Part shown: in pieces, positions 35,247-43,244 of the stretch | Position numbering within the stretch: position 1 is the first letter of the stretch | How the letters are laid out: every line of letters begins with the position of its first letter | From: an uncultured Flavobacterium sp. | GTDB taxonomy: Bacteria > Bacteroidota > Bacteroidia > Flavobacteriales > Flavobacteriaceae | Assembly (NCBI GenBank): GCA_934636265.1 | Contig: CAKUAD010000006.1 | Location: forward strand, 1-64,000 | DNA length: 64,000 nt | Reading direction: 5' to 3' | Made by a program: the position numbers and the translations under genes | Notes under the pieces: generated by a model | What the model was told of the DNA's origin: nothing | Database searches by the model: none | Seen by the model: only the letters and a program-made list of their open reading frames with translations

Positions 35247-35277
35247 CAAATTTAGCTCAAAAATTCACCCTTGCCAA
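35247..35277 (-). promoter_or_regulatory. purL: purL promoter TTG-N20-TAAATTTG
   Basis: On the minus strand, TTG (35277-35275) and TAAATTTG (35254-35247) are 20 bases apart, a near-ideal Flavobacterium promoter. The box ends 22 bases before the ATG at 35225. No purine riboswitch-like hairpins are seen in the short leader. Confidence 0.7.
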
Positions 35278-35298
35278 CTGCCGGGCAAAAAATCTGCT

Positions 35299-36843
35299 TC
35301 AGTCCGTAAACACCGCATTCTGGTAGGCGCCAAGGTCCGGACCGGGGTTCAGGATCCTCAATATGTTATCGGCGTCCCGCTCAATTAAAAAGCTGTTGTT
35401 TCCCAACCCGATCACCTCCGATTCATCGGTTATCCTGAAATTATTCGCGTTGGGATTCCTGAACCTTGGCCTAAATTGCAGTGAACTGGTTGCTACATAG
35501 ACATTGTTGTAATGCAAGCCATCAGTAGCAAACTGATACAGCGGATTATAGGTAAACTGGTTGTTGACGTTGTTAAAGCGGATCAGCGTATGGTCAAACC
35601 GGTAATTGAACACCTCTCCGGCCTTGCTTAAAATCATCTCAACCTGATTCGACCCCCAGATGATACAGTTGTTGAACGTGGCCTCTTCCAAGGGTTGGGT
35701 CAGCGGATCGGCGCCGTCCAGATTGTCGCTCAATCCTACCGCGACCTGTTGTGAACTGGGCCAGTCGTTGTAGAATGTCGAATGGGTAAAGTTGTATTTT
35801 CCGCCGTAGAGTCCTGCAAAACTGGCCACGCCCGCGCTTCCGATCACGACGTTTTCACCCTTGATCCGTCCGGTGTAGGCGCGAATCCCGTAATTGCTCG
35901 AATTGTAAATCTGCACATTGCGCATGGTAATCGAGTAGTCGCTTCCGTCATTGCCCGATACCAAAAGCCCGACAACCGAGTTCTTAAGCGTCAGATTGTT
36001 GAAATTTCCCTTGCTTCCCTGCGTCATCCAGATCGTCAGCCATTGGCCGGAAACTTCCGAGAATCCAGGCTCGAGTCGGTCACCTTCAAAAATGACTTCG
36101 TTTTCAAGCGCTTCAGTGGTCGACGGAGTTCCATTGATGTTCAGCGTCGATCCGTTGTAAGCAATCAGTCCTGAGTCGGCGTGAAAATGCACACGCGCCC
36201 CGGCTGCGACATTCAGCGTCTGACCGGCGGGAATTCCGGCAAATCCGTAAATCACGTAGGGTTTCTCATTGGTCCAGTTGAGCTCGTCATCTTCCAGCAA
36301 AAAACCTTTTTCCCGCACTTCGTCACCGTTTTCGTCGACGCCCACGGGAATGGTTTCATAAACGCCCGCATCATCGCGTTGCGGATACAGGAATACCGCG
36401 TCCTGGATCAGCGTGACGAGTTCAACTTTTTGCTGTTTGGATCCGCTGTCAAATAAAATCTGGTCGGTATACAAAAAATCATCGGGATTGGCCGACGCCA
36501 CATCGGCGGTAACTTCAATAAAAATGTAAAGGCTGTCTTTGCGCAAGAGTTCGACGTTGTTAAAGATTTTCCCGCTGTCGCCCTGCATGCCGTCGACCGT
36601 CATCCGGTATTTTGACGAAAGTCCGCGCGCCAGTTGTATGACGGGAATGTTGATGTCGTCGTTGCTTTGGTTGTACACTTTAAGCGTATAGGTGCTCGAT
36701 CCGATGTTGGTAAAAACCGTGTCGAGATAAACAGTGTCGCGTGAAAAACGCAAATCGCCGGAACTGGCCTTAAAATCAAAATCCTTGCGGCAGGAGGTAA
36801 GCAGGACAAATAGTCCGATAACAAAAAAGAAAACGTTGCGCAT
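35299..36843 (-). CDS. Parallel beta-helix lipoprotein
   Basis: 514 residues from the ATG at 36843 (MRNVFFFVIGLFVLLTSC; lipobox Cys18). The N-terminal 150 residues include an Ig-like region that describes a cell-surface type fold (NIGSSTYTLKVYNQSNDDI). From about residue 230 there are right-handed beta-helix repeats (NSVVGLLVSGNDGSDYSI, MRNVQIYNSSNYGI). The end PGPDLGAYQ is common in this family of Bacteroidetes surface proteins. Role unknown; polysaccharide contact is a guess. The -7 box TACATTTG is at 36887-36880. Confidence 0.78.
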   Translation of the reverse strand: MRNVFFFVIGLFVLLTSCRKDFDFKASSGDLRFSRDTVYLDTVFTNIGSSTYTLKVYNQSNDDINIPVIQLARGLSSKYRMTVDGMQGDSGKIFNNVELLRKDSLYIFIEVTADVASANPDDFLYTDQILFDSGSKQQKVELVTLIQDAVFLYPQRDDAGVYETIPVGVDENGDEVREKGFLLEDDELNWTNEKPYVIYGFAGIPAGQTLNVAAGARVHFHADSGLIAYNGSTLNINGTPSTTEALENEVIFEGDRLEPGFSEVSGQWLTIWMTQGSKGNFNNLTLKNSVVGLLVSGNDGSDYSITMRNVQIYNSSNYGIRAYTGRIKGENVVIGSAGVASFAGLYGGKYNFTHSTFYNDWPSSQQVAVGLSDNLDGADPLTQPLEEATFNNCIIWGSNQVEMILSKAGEVFNYRFDHTLIRFNNVNNQFTYNPLYQFATDGLHYNNVYVATSSLQFRPRFRNPNANNFRITDESEVIGLGNNSFLIERDADNILRILNPGPDLGAYQNAVFTD

Positions 36844-36956
36844 AGATAAACGGTTTTGGCATGGCCGGAGCCTTTTGCCCAAATGTACTTAAATAAATCA
36901 AAAAGCATAGGTTGCCGGTGCCGTGTTTCGTAATTTTACGCCACAATGTTTTTTTT

Positions 36957-37376
36957 ATGTTTGACAAAAATGAAATGCTGGACCGTTGCAACAACTGGTC
37001 AAAAAACACCCTGATGAATACCCTGGGCATACGGTACGTTGATGCCGGGCCTGATTTCCTCAAAGCCTCAATGCCGGTTACACCTGCGCACCATCAACCC
37101 ATGGGACTTTTGCATGGTGGGGCGTCGGTGGCGTTGGCTGAAAGCGTTGGCAGCGCAGCCTCGATGATGTTTGTGGACGGATCGACACACGAAGTCCGCG
37201 GAATTGAAATTGCCGCCAATCACCTCAGGGCCAAGCGCGAGGGCATGGTGTACGGCACCGCGCGGATTGTGCACAAAGGCCGCACCATTCACCTGTGGGA
37301 AATTAAAATCACCGACGAAGACGACCAACTGGTTTGTCTTTGCAAACTCACCAACATCGTACTTCCCAAATCATGA
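36957..37376 (+). CDS. menI: Hotdog-fold thioesterase, probable DHNA-CoA hydrolase MenI
   Basis: 139 residues from the ATG at 36957 (MFDKNEMLDRCNNWSKNTL). The PaaI/4HBT hotdog signature is HHQPMGLLHGGASVALAESVGSAAS, with the catalytic Glu in ALAES. It would hydrolyse 1,4-dihydroxy-2-naphthoyl-CoA in menaquinone synthesis. That assignment comes from its ATGA overlap with the isochorismate synthase gene behind it. Other thioesterase substrates cannot be excluded. Confidence 0.85.
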   Translation: MFDKNEMLDRCNNWSKNTLMNTLGIRYVDAGPDFLKASMPVTPAHHQPMGLLHGGASVALAESVGSAASMMFVDGSTHEVRGIEIAANHLRAKREGMVYGTARIVHKGRTIHLWEIKITDEDDQLVCLCKLTNIVLPKS

Positions 37377-38374
37377 TTCGAGATTTACTTAAAGAGATGT
37401 CGCCCGACGCTTGTTTTGTGGCATTTGCGCGGCCAGACCAAACGATTTTGCATTTATGGCAGGCCGATTCCGTTCAGACCGGAGTAACCGACGGCTTTGT
37501 CATGGCGCCTTTTCAGGGTGAATTGCTGGGCATTGCCCGCGCCGGGGCTACAATTACCGAGATTGACATCAGCGCAATCAAGGCGGAGCAAAAGCCGAAT
37601 ATTAAACTGGAGCCATTGGGTGAAGAGGATTTTTGCCGATTGGTTTCGGCCGGAATTGACGCTATCAAGGGCGGTCAATTTGCCAAGGTGGTTTTGTCCC
37701 GAAGGGAAATGCATGCGGTTGATTTGGACATTGCAGGATCTTTTGCGAATCTTTTGACTGAATATCCAAACGCTTTCAGGTATCTGTGGTTCACACCGCA
37801 AACCGGATTTTGGATGGGTGCCACGCCCGAGGTGATGGTTCGCGCCAAACAAGACCGCTTTGAAACTATGGCGCTGGCCGGCACGCAACTTTTTGGTCCG
37901 CATATATTCTGGGCTGAAAAGGAGCGGCAGGAACAGTTTTTTGTCACTTTTTTCATTACCGAATCACTTCGCGCCCTGGCCGATGACCTGCATGTCAGCG
38001 AACCGTATACGGCCACTGCCGGACGACTGGTCCATTTGCGCACCGACATCAAGGGCAAACTCAAGGCCGATGCTTCCTGGCGCGATGTCCTCAACGTACT
38101 GCATCCCACGCCGGCGGTTTGCGGGTATCCAAAATTTGAAGCGCTTGATTTTATTACCGCTCACGAAGGATATGACCGAAGCTTTTACAGCGGATATCTT
38201 GGGGAGATTTCACCTGATGCGACGGATTTGTACGTAAATTTGCGTTGCATGCATTACTCCGGCGGAACCGCATCCTTGTTTGTGGGAGGCGGAATCACGG
38301 CCAGCAGCGTTCCGGCGCAGGAGTATGCGGAAACCGTCAACAAATCGCTGACGATTAAACGGATTTTGGTATGA
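37373..38374 (+). CDS. menF: Isochorismate synthase (menaquinone pathway)
   Basis: 333 residues from the ATG at 37373, overlapping the previous stop. Chorismate-binding enzyme blocks: GGQFAKVVLSRRE, WMGATPEVMVRA, METMALAGT-like TMALAGTQLFG, VHLRTDIKGKL, LHPTPAVCGYPK and FYSGYLGEISPD. It converts chorismate to isochorismate, the first committed step to menaquinone (or siderophores). The thioesterase next to it supports menaquinone. It is somewhat short (about 330 instead of 430 residues) because the N-terminal part is reduced, as in many Bacteroidetes. Confidence 0.9.
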   Translation: MIRDLLKEMSPDACFVAFARPDQTILHLWQADSVQTGVTDGFVMAPFQGELLGIARAGATITEIDISAIKAEQKPNIKLEPLGEEDFCRLVSAGIDAIKGGQFAKVVLSRREMHAVDLDIAGSFANLLTEYPNAFRYLWFTPQTGFWMGATPEVMVRAKQDRFETMALAGTQLFGPHIFWAEKERQEQFFVTFFITESLRALADDLHVSEPYTATAGRLVHLRTDIKGKLKADASWRDVLNVLHPTPAVCGYPKFEALDFITAHEGYDRSFYSGYLGEISPDATDLYVNLRCMHYSGGTASLFVGGGITASSVPAQEYAETVNKSLTIKRILV

Positions 38375-39087
38375 AAGCAGATATTCTGGCCTTTGGCGCC
38401 CACCCGGATGATGTTGAACTGGGTTGCGGCGGAACCCTGGCCAAGGAAATAGCCGCCGGAAAGAAGGTGGTGATTGTTGATTTGACGCGTGGTGAGCTTG
38501 GAACCCGCGGATCGGCCGAACTCAGGGATCGCGAATCAGCCGATGCTGCCCGCATTTTGGGTGTGGCCGCGCGTGAGAACCTGAAAATGGCCGACGGTTT
38601 TTTTGCCAACGACAGGGAGCATCAGCTCAAGGTGATCGAAATAGTCCGGAAATACCGTCCGGAAATCGTGATTTGCAATGCCGTTCGCGACCGTCACATC
38701 GACCACGGACGCGGCAGTAGTTTGGTATCGGATGCATGCTTTTTATCAGGACTGATGCGGATTGAAACCATATACGAGGGAGTGGTCCAGCAGGCCTGGC
38801 GCCCGCGCGAGGTGTATCACTACATCCAATGGCACAACATCCGTCCTGATGTGGTGGTCGACATTACGGGTTTTAATGAAATCCGCAAGCAGGCGATTCT
38901 TGCGTATTCGTCGCAGTTTTACGATCCTGATTCTACGTTGCCTGAAACGCCCATCGCGACCAAAAACTTTTTGGAAAGCCTGGATTATCGGGCGCGCGAC
39001 CTTGGCCGGATCATCGGGACTGAGTTTGCCGAAGGTTTTACCGCCGAGCGCCATGTGGCTGTAAATTATCTGTCGGATTTGATATAA
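38371..39087 (+). CDS. bshB1: Bacillithiol biosynthesis deacetylase BshB1
   Basis: 238 residues, with start overlapping the menF stop (ATGA). LmbE-type zinc deacetylase: FGAHPDDVELGCGG (two zinc ligands and the catalytic Asp) and DRHIDHGRGS. TRGELGTRGSAELRDRESADAA is specific to the BshB1 group. It removes acetyl from GlcNAc-malate in bacillithiol synthesis, a thiol also made by many Bacteroidetes. Genes menI-menF-bshB1 form a tightly coupled operon, though the two pathways are not directly linked. Confidence 0.92.
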   Translation: MKADILAFGAHPDDVELGCGGTLAKEIAAGKKVVIVDLTRGELGTRGSAELRDRESADAARILGVAARENLKMADGFFANDREHQLKVIEIVRKYRPEIVICNAVRDRHIDHGRGSSLVSDACFLSGLMRIETIYEGVVQQAWRPREVYHYIQWHNIRPDVVVDITGFNEIRKQAILAYSSQFYDPDSTLPETPIATKNFLESLDYRARDLGRIIGTEFAEGFTAERHVAVNYLSDLI

Positions 39088-39101
39088 AATATTTTAAAGA
39101 T

Positions 39102-39135
39102 TTGTTGTGCAAGTGTGGCCTTTGACCTATATTTG
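39102..39135 (+). promoter_or_regulatory. tRNA-His promoter TTG-N20-TATATTTG
   Basis: TTG at 39105-39107 (also 39102-39104) and TATATTTG at 39128-39135, 18 bases before the tRNA. Good match to the Flavobacterium consensus. Confidence 0.7.
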
Positions 39136-39152
39136 CACTCACAAAATTACAC

Positions 39153-39227
39153 GGTGATTGTAGCTCAGCTGGTTAGAGCACCAGATTGTGGTTCTGGGGG
39201 TCGCCGGTTCGAACCCGGTCATTCACC
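39153..39227 (+). tRNA. tRNA-His (anticodon GTG)
   Basis: A cloverleaf can be drawn by hand. The extra 5' G (position -1, 39153) pairs with C73 as in all tRNA-His. D arm GCTC/GAGC, anticodon stem CCAGA/TCTGG with loop TTGTGGT (anticodon GTG), T arm GCCGG/CCGGT with loop TTCGAAC. CCA is not encoded. The acceptor stem has one T-T mismatch at pair 5:68 (39158 with 39222). A strong hairpin terminator follows, and a recombinase remnant reads into it from the other strand. Confidence 0.93.
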
Positions 39228-39685
39228 CTTAACGGGGGTTTCTCTGAAATCCCCGTTTTTTTATGCAATTTTAGCAAGTCTTTTTTACTCATAATCAAGG
39301 TTTTAGGTTCAAAAATTGGATGCAAAAAAGCGGTTCGGTAAATCGCGCCATTATAGCTGATTTTTTCACCGAACCCGATTTTTATGAAATTTTGCTTCAT
39401 TTGGACGTCACCGGAATGAAAGATTTGACTGATATTTTTTAGGTTCTCAAACCGCGAAAAATAGTGTTTCCAGTACGCATTTTCGGTCGTGTTTGCGGCG
39501 TTTATTTCTTCTTCCATCGCTTTCAATTCCGTTTTCAGTTTTTCGTTCAGCCGGAAAAAGTCCTGATCACTCACTAAGCTGTCCAGCATTTTGTTTTCCA
39601 AACGCTCTTTTTTTGCCATCAAAGCAGCTTTCTTTTTCAACAGTTCCGGCAAGCGATCCTGGTTTTTCTTTAAGTGCGACTGCAA
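39173..39685 (-). pseudogene. C-terminal remnant of a serine recombinase, ends inside tRNA-His
   Basis: An open frame of 170 codons (frame open to about 39735, no ATG at its head) with a long Lys/Glu/Leu coiled coil (RLPELLKKKAALMAKKERLE), then IFHSGDVQMKQNFIKIGFGE and YNGAIYRTAFLHPIFEPKTL. This matches the C-terminal part of large Bacteroidetes serine recombinases. The N-terminal catalytic domain with its Ser is absent. The last 20 or so codons are antisense to the tRNA and its terminator, so the true C-terminus was lost too. Evidence for past integration next to tRNA-His. Confidence 0.55.
39231..39263 (+). terminator. tRNA-His terminator
   Basis: Stem AACGGGG/CCCCGTT (39231-39237, 39251-39257) extended by an inner TTTC/GAAA stem, then a run of T. 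Confidence 0.9.
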
Positions 39686-39786
39686 CCCTTTTTTGACGGT
39701 TTCCTTTTTGCTAGCGATTGCATGAGGAAATCCGCCGAACCAACCTCAATAAAAAAAAGTAGGCCTTAATCAAACATCAGTTAAAT

Positions 39787-39864
39787 ATGAAGACAAAATT
39801 TTATATTTTCGTTAAAATGTCTATTTGTATTGTATCTTGTGAGGAACCGCACGATGGGCCTTAG
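39787..39864 (+). pseudogene. Truncated lipoprotein N-terminus
   Basis: 25 codons: a basic start (MKTKFYIFVK), a short hydrophobic stretch and lipobox VSC followed by acidic residues, then a TAG. It resembles the first part of a lipoprotein gene whose body has been deleted. It could also be a chance frame. Confidence 0.3.
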
Positions 39865-39890
39865 GGAAAATTAAAAACTACCGTTGGCGT

Positions 39891-39898
39891 TAAATTTG
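39891..39898 (+). promoter_or_regulatory. -7 box TAAATTTG
   Basis: Exact TAnnTTTG match, 56 bases before the ATG at 39955. No good -33 TTG at the right distance. Confidence 0.4.
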
Positions 39899-39954
39899 CA
39901 TTGTCGGTCGCTTCTTGCGATTGGAACAGTCGTTAACAACTAATTTTAAAAGAT

Positions 39955-40362
39955 ATGAACACACAAACCCGAACCCAGTATGTTGAGTATGGCTTATTAA
40001 CTGTGGCCATAATCACTACATTTTTCTCCATAAAATCCCACGTGGGAACATATGCCATCCTAGTATTGCCACTAATAGGATTGTACTTTTTTCCGGTTAA
40101 GTTGTTATTGAAAGGCAACCGAACGGAACCGTCAGAAAGGCTCTACAATATATTATCATCTGTTATTCTAGGTTACTTAGTCGCGATCGCAGCGTTGTCC
40201 AACTTTACGCCGGAAGTTCCTGTAATAAGAACTATCTGTATGGCCGCAGCTTTGATTAACTTTGTGTTCCTGATGGTTTTGTTGTTCAAAAGCAAAAGTA
40301 CCAGGATTATTTTGTTGCATGTCTTGGGTGTCATTTTAGGATCTACGATGCTATATACCTGA
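39955..40362 (+). CDS. Four-helix membrane protein of unknown function
   Basis: 135 residues. Four hydrophobic segments, roughly 12-28, 32-50, 65-83 and 88-132 (the last may be two), with short polar loops (KGNRTEPSERLYN). No signal peptide or motif known to me. Codon choice is more AT-rich than in neighbouring core genes, and it lies in the debris region next to tRNA-His, so it may be an acquired cargo gene. Confidence 0.6.
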   Translation: MNTQTRTQYVEYGLLTVAIITTFFSIKSHVGTYAILVLPLIGLYFFPVKLLLKGNRTEPSERLYNILSSVILGYLVAIAALSNFTPEVPVIRTICMAAALINFVFLMVLLFKSKSTRIILLHVLGVILGSTMLYT

Positions 40363-40425
40363 ATTGATAAGACCAAGTGAGGTACGGCCATGGCGCATTT
40401 TGCGCGATCGGTCGTTAAATGATAA

Positions 40426-40644
40426 AGGCCCTGGTGTGAACTGGGGTTTTATTTTGGGCATTATTCGGAGTGGAATATTAAAGAACATAAGAGTAAAAAA
40501 ATCTTTGACCGTAAACAGATCAACTTGATTAACGATAGTTTTTACTATGACGCCTTTAATAATAACTTAGAAGCGTTAGACGTCGTGGCGAATATTTTGA
40601 ATGAGTATCAGATGATTAATAGTATTGAAATAACAAGCGCGTAA
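40426..40644 (+). pseudogene. C-terminal gene remnant
   Basis: 72 sense codons that begin directly after a TAA and lack any start codon in the first part, yet read like true protein: LGFYFGHYSEWNIKEHKS, KQINLINDSFYYDAFNNN and LEALDVVANILNEYQMI, ending in a TAA. AT-rich codons (many Asn, Ile, Lys) unlike the core genes. Probably the tail of a lost gene. Family not recognised. Confidence 0.4.
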
Positions 40645-40892
40645 AACAACAGCCAATAATTTCAGGTTTGCGCAATGGCAGGAATAAAGAAAGCGGCAAG
40701 TGCCACTGATGGGTTGGCCTGTTTAGGACGTTCCCCGGTGGATTACCGCTCTCATAGCCTGCAAGATAACTAACTTTTTCTGAACTTCTTGGTATTACAA
40801 AGCTACCGCCTTAACCTGCCGATCCAGCTCCATTTTCATTACCAACGCGGCCAATGCGCGTCTGATTCGCTTAAAGAAAACCTAAAGTTATT

Positions 40893-40920
40893 TTGCCTGT
40901 GGATATTGTAATTAACTTTA
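40893..40920 (+). promoter_or_regulatory. Promoter-like TTG-N17-TAACTTTA
   Basis: TTG 40893-40895 and TAACTTTA 40913-40920 (one mismatch to TAnnTTTG), 16 bases before the ATG at 40937. Confidence 0.4.
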
Positions 40921-40936
40921 AGTAAAAACCAATATC

Positions 40937-41200
40937 ATGTCACAGCAATTTACACTTGGCCATATCAGCATGGCCGTCTTGAGGGATTACATTTTTGATC
41001 ACAAGGTCAACCGCGGAGATACAATTGTACTCAGCATCCAGGATTACGAGCGCATACTCGATGAGATCAGGCATTCGCCTGAAGGTGTTCCCGTCCCGAT
41101 AAACATACTGGGCATCCTGTTGGCCAAGGATCCGTCGGGAGATGTCGAGAACGGCAAAATCTGGATTGTCAAAAACGAAAATGCTTCGCAAACCCGTTAA
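40937..41200 (+). CDS. Small conserved cytoplasmic protein
   Basis: 87 residues, no signal peptide or membrane helix. Mixed alpha/beta appearance: FTLGHISMAVLRDYIFDH, RGDTIVLSIQDYERILDEI, VPVPINILGILLAKD, then a polar tail. Short proteins like this occur in many Flavobacteria without known function. Codon use is back to that of the core genome, so it marks the right end of the debris region. Confidence 0.7.
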   Translation: MSQQFTLGHISMAVLRDYIFDHKVNRGDTIVLSIQDYERILDEIRHSPEGVPVPINILGILLAKDPSGDVENGKIWIVKNENASQTR

Positions 41201-41201
41201 G

Positions 41202-41227
41202 AAAAATGCTCCAAACCGGAGCATTTC
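41202..41227 (-). terminator. Bidirectional hairpin, terminator of the M28 peptidase gene
   Basis: Perfect nine-bp stem AAATGCTCC/GGAGCATTT (41204-41212, 41218-41226), loop AAACC. Reading leftwards it is followed by TTTTTC, so it mainly serves the M28 gene. Confidence 0.8.
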
Positions 41228-41234
41228 AATTCTT

Positions 41235-42272
41235 TTAGTTTCCGTCGCGGTCAACCTTCAAGCGTTCGTCGCGGTTGGCAATTTCCCATGCCACGCCAAA
41301 AACAAGTTTTGTACGCTTGGTAAGCATGTCAAACTCAATCTTCTCAACGTCGTCGCCCGGCTTGTGATAATCTTCGTGTAGTCCGCTGAACAGGAAAACC
41401 GATGGGATTCCGTTCTTGGCAAAGTTGTAATGATCGGACCTAAAGTACAGGCGCTGCGGATCGTTTCGGTCATTGAGTTTGTAGTCGAGCGTCATTTTCG
41501 TAAACTCGGTATTGACTTTCTCGATCGTGGCGTGCAGTTCCGATGACAGCCTGTCGGCCCCAATAACATATATATAGTTTTTGTTGTCCTTGTGGGCATC
41601 GTCATGGCGTCCTATCATATCCATGTTGATGTTGGCCACTGTATTCGCCAACGGAAACAGCGGATTCTCGGTGTAGTAGCGCGACCCAAACAAACCGTGT
41701 TCCTCGCCCGTTACGTGCAAAATCAAAATTGACCGGCGCGGTCCGTTACCCTCATCCTTGGCTTTCTGAAAAGCGCGTGCCACTTCCAGGATCGCCACGG
41801 TTCCACTTCCGTCATCGTCGGCACCATTGTATACCTCGCCACCTTTTACGCCCACGTGGTCGTAATGCGCGGTGATGACAACAATCTCGTCCTTTTTGTC
41901 GGTTCCTTCAATAAATGCGCAAATATTCTCAGAATCTGAAAGTCCCAGGTTTCGGCGAGAATTCAAAAAACTGGCGGGAACCGGCTGGTAAAAATCCTTG
42001 GCGCCCGTAGGGTAGGTAATCCCTGCTTTTTTGTATTCGCCGATAAGGTATCGGCCTGCCTTTTTCTGACCTTCAGATCCGGTCTGCCGGCCTTCCATTT
42101 CATCTGAAGCCACAACCGTAAGGTGTTTTAAAAGCGTTTCCGACTTAATCGTTTCAGCATAATGCTGATAGCCTTTGGCCGATTTGGTATTTTGCGCACC
42201 TGACTGGGTTCCTTTGCAAGCGCCCAAAAGCAAAAATGCAACGCCAATGATGGAGAGAGCGTAATTTTTCAT
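41235..42272 (-). CDS. M28 family zinc aminopeptidase, lipoprotein
   Basis: 345 residues. Lipobox LLGAC (Cys19). M28 di-zinc ligands are visible: VVITAHYDHVG (His), YNGADDDGSGTVAILE (Asp), TGEEHGLFGSRYY (catalytic Glu and metal Glu), INMDMIGRHDD (Asp) and the late His in FRSDHYNFA. It would cleave N-terminal residues from peptides at the cell envelope. Followed by its own terminator; the DUF3667 gene upstream reads in the same direction. Confidence 0.92.
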   Translation of the reverse strand: MKNYALSIIGVAFLLLGACKGTQSGAQNTKSAKGYQHYAETIKSETLLKHLTVVASDEMEGRQTGSEGQKKAGRYLIGEYKKAGITYPTGAKDFYQPVPASFLNSRRNLGLSDSENICAFIEGTDKKDEIVVITAHYDHVGVKGGEVYNGADDDGSGTVAILEVARAFQKAKDEGNGPRRSILILHVTGEEHGLFGSRYYTENPLFPLANTVANINMDMIGRHDDAHKDNKNYIYVIGADRLSSELHATIEKVNTEFTKMTLDYKLNDRNDPQRLYFRSDHYNFAKNGIPSVFLFSGLHEDYHKPGDDVEKIEFDMLTKRTKLVFGVAWEIANRDERLKVDRDGN

Positions 42273-42311
42273 GTTTAAAATTTGTGGTTAGTAGCCAGCG
42301 GTTAAAATTTG

Positions 42312-43244
42312 TTACAATGTTAAAAGTGCGTATACCATAGCCGCAATCAAAAGTATCAGGATGATAACGGAATTTACCAGGAACAGTAAGGAAGATTTTA
42401 GCCGCGAAGTCCATTTTTTTTCGCCATACATCTTGCTGTGAGCCCGGAAAAAATAGAAAATCCACCACGGCAGTAGGATCAGTAATAAAATATCTCCGTT
42501 ACCTGCCCAAACCCAATCTAAAATGGTTATGGGAATTTGAGTCAACAGGAAAGTCAGCAAAAGGAATGAAAAATAATGGAGCGTAAAAATCCCGTGATCA
42601 AAAAAGAACCAGCGTTTTTTATTGTGGATTAGCCAAAGCAGCAAGGTAAAGACCGGAAGGTAGAGAAACAAAATCTTGGGTAAAAGGCTTACTGTTTGAG
42701 ACAGGATATCTTCAAAAAAATCGCCGGGCCGTGCCTTGTATTTCTCATCCAAGGCCAACAGTTTGCGTTCCCACCATTCGTCTGCGCCTGCAACCCTTTT
42801 TTCACGGGGTAGCGTTTTCTGGATAGAATCAAATTCACGGGTTGATCCGTATTCGCTCACCTGGAAATAATCCTTTTCCAAATTATTTTCCCGGCCGTTA
42901 GACACCTCCACTTCCTGGCTGACATCCAATGACGATACTTGCCAACTCAGCACCAAAAAAGTCACAAACGAGATAAAAATGTACAGCCTGACCGGCGGAA
43001 CGTACTTTTGACGGCGACCCGCCAGATATTCCTGGGTAAGTCGCGCCGGATGAAAGAGCAGGTGCCGCATAGTTTTCCAAAACGCATTGTCGTAGTGGGT
43101 AAAATCCTCAAAAAAATGCGTCACCAGATGAACGAACGACTGGCGTGGCTGAATGTTTTTTTGCCCGCACTCCGGACAGTACTTTTTTTCAACTACCGAG
43201 AGGCAATTCAAACAGGTTTTATCTTCGCGGATTATGTCTGACAT
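42312..43244 (-). CDS. DUF3667 zinc-ribbon membrane protein (copy 2)
   Basis: 310 residues. N-terminal zinc ribbon TCLNCLSVVEKKYCPECGQ, then FVHLVTHFFEDFTHYDNAF and the family block HPARLTQEYLAGRRQKYVPPVRLYIFISF. Four to five membrane helices, with a charged loop of about 90 residues between the first and second. Paralogue of the gene at 30277. The ATG overlaps the stop of the dienelactone hydrolase gene (ATGA at 43244), so the two are probably translated together. Function unknown. Confidence 0.82.
   Translation of the reverse strand: MSDIIREDKTCLNCLSVVEKKYCPECGQKNIQPRQSFVHLVTHFFEDFTHYDNAFWKTMRHLLFHPARLTQEYLAGRRQKYVPPVRLYIFISFVTFLVLSWQVSSLDVSQEVEVSNGRENNLEKDYFQVSEYGSTREFDSIQKTLPREKRVAGADEWWERKLLALDEKYKARPGDFFEDILSQTVSLLPKILFLYLPVFTLLLWLIHNKKRWFFFDHGIFTLHYFSFLLLTFLLTQIPITILDWVWAGNGDILLLILLPWWIFYFFRAHSKMYGEKKWTSRLKSSLLFLVNSVIILILLIAAMVYALLTL

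Larger units (their letters stand above)
39690..39954. other. AT-rich spacer with a truncated lipoprotein leader
   Basis: No full gene. It holds a 25-codon frame at 39787-39864 that looks like a lipoprotein leader ending in IVSC-EEPHDGP before a TAG, and a -7 box TAAATTTG at 39891-39898 for the membrane protein gene that follows. The base composition is lower in GC than the flanks. Confidence 0.45.
40363..40936. other. Gene-poor debris region
   Basis: 574 bases without a complete gene. It includes the remnant at 40426-40644 and, on the minus strand near 40800-40880, a short frame without proper start (ending RQVKAVAL). The right end carries a promoter-like TTG-N17-TAACTTTA (40893-40920) for the gene at 40937. 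Confidence 0.5.

Noticed and set aside
35226-35300. Purine riboswitch before purL
   Set aside because: The leader from the promoter to the ATG is only about 15-20 bases, too short for an aptamer.
38700-40936. Intact prophage or integrative element at tRNA-His
   Set aside because: Only fragments remain; no complete integrase, relaxase, structural or replication genes are present.
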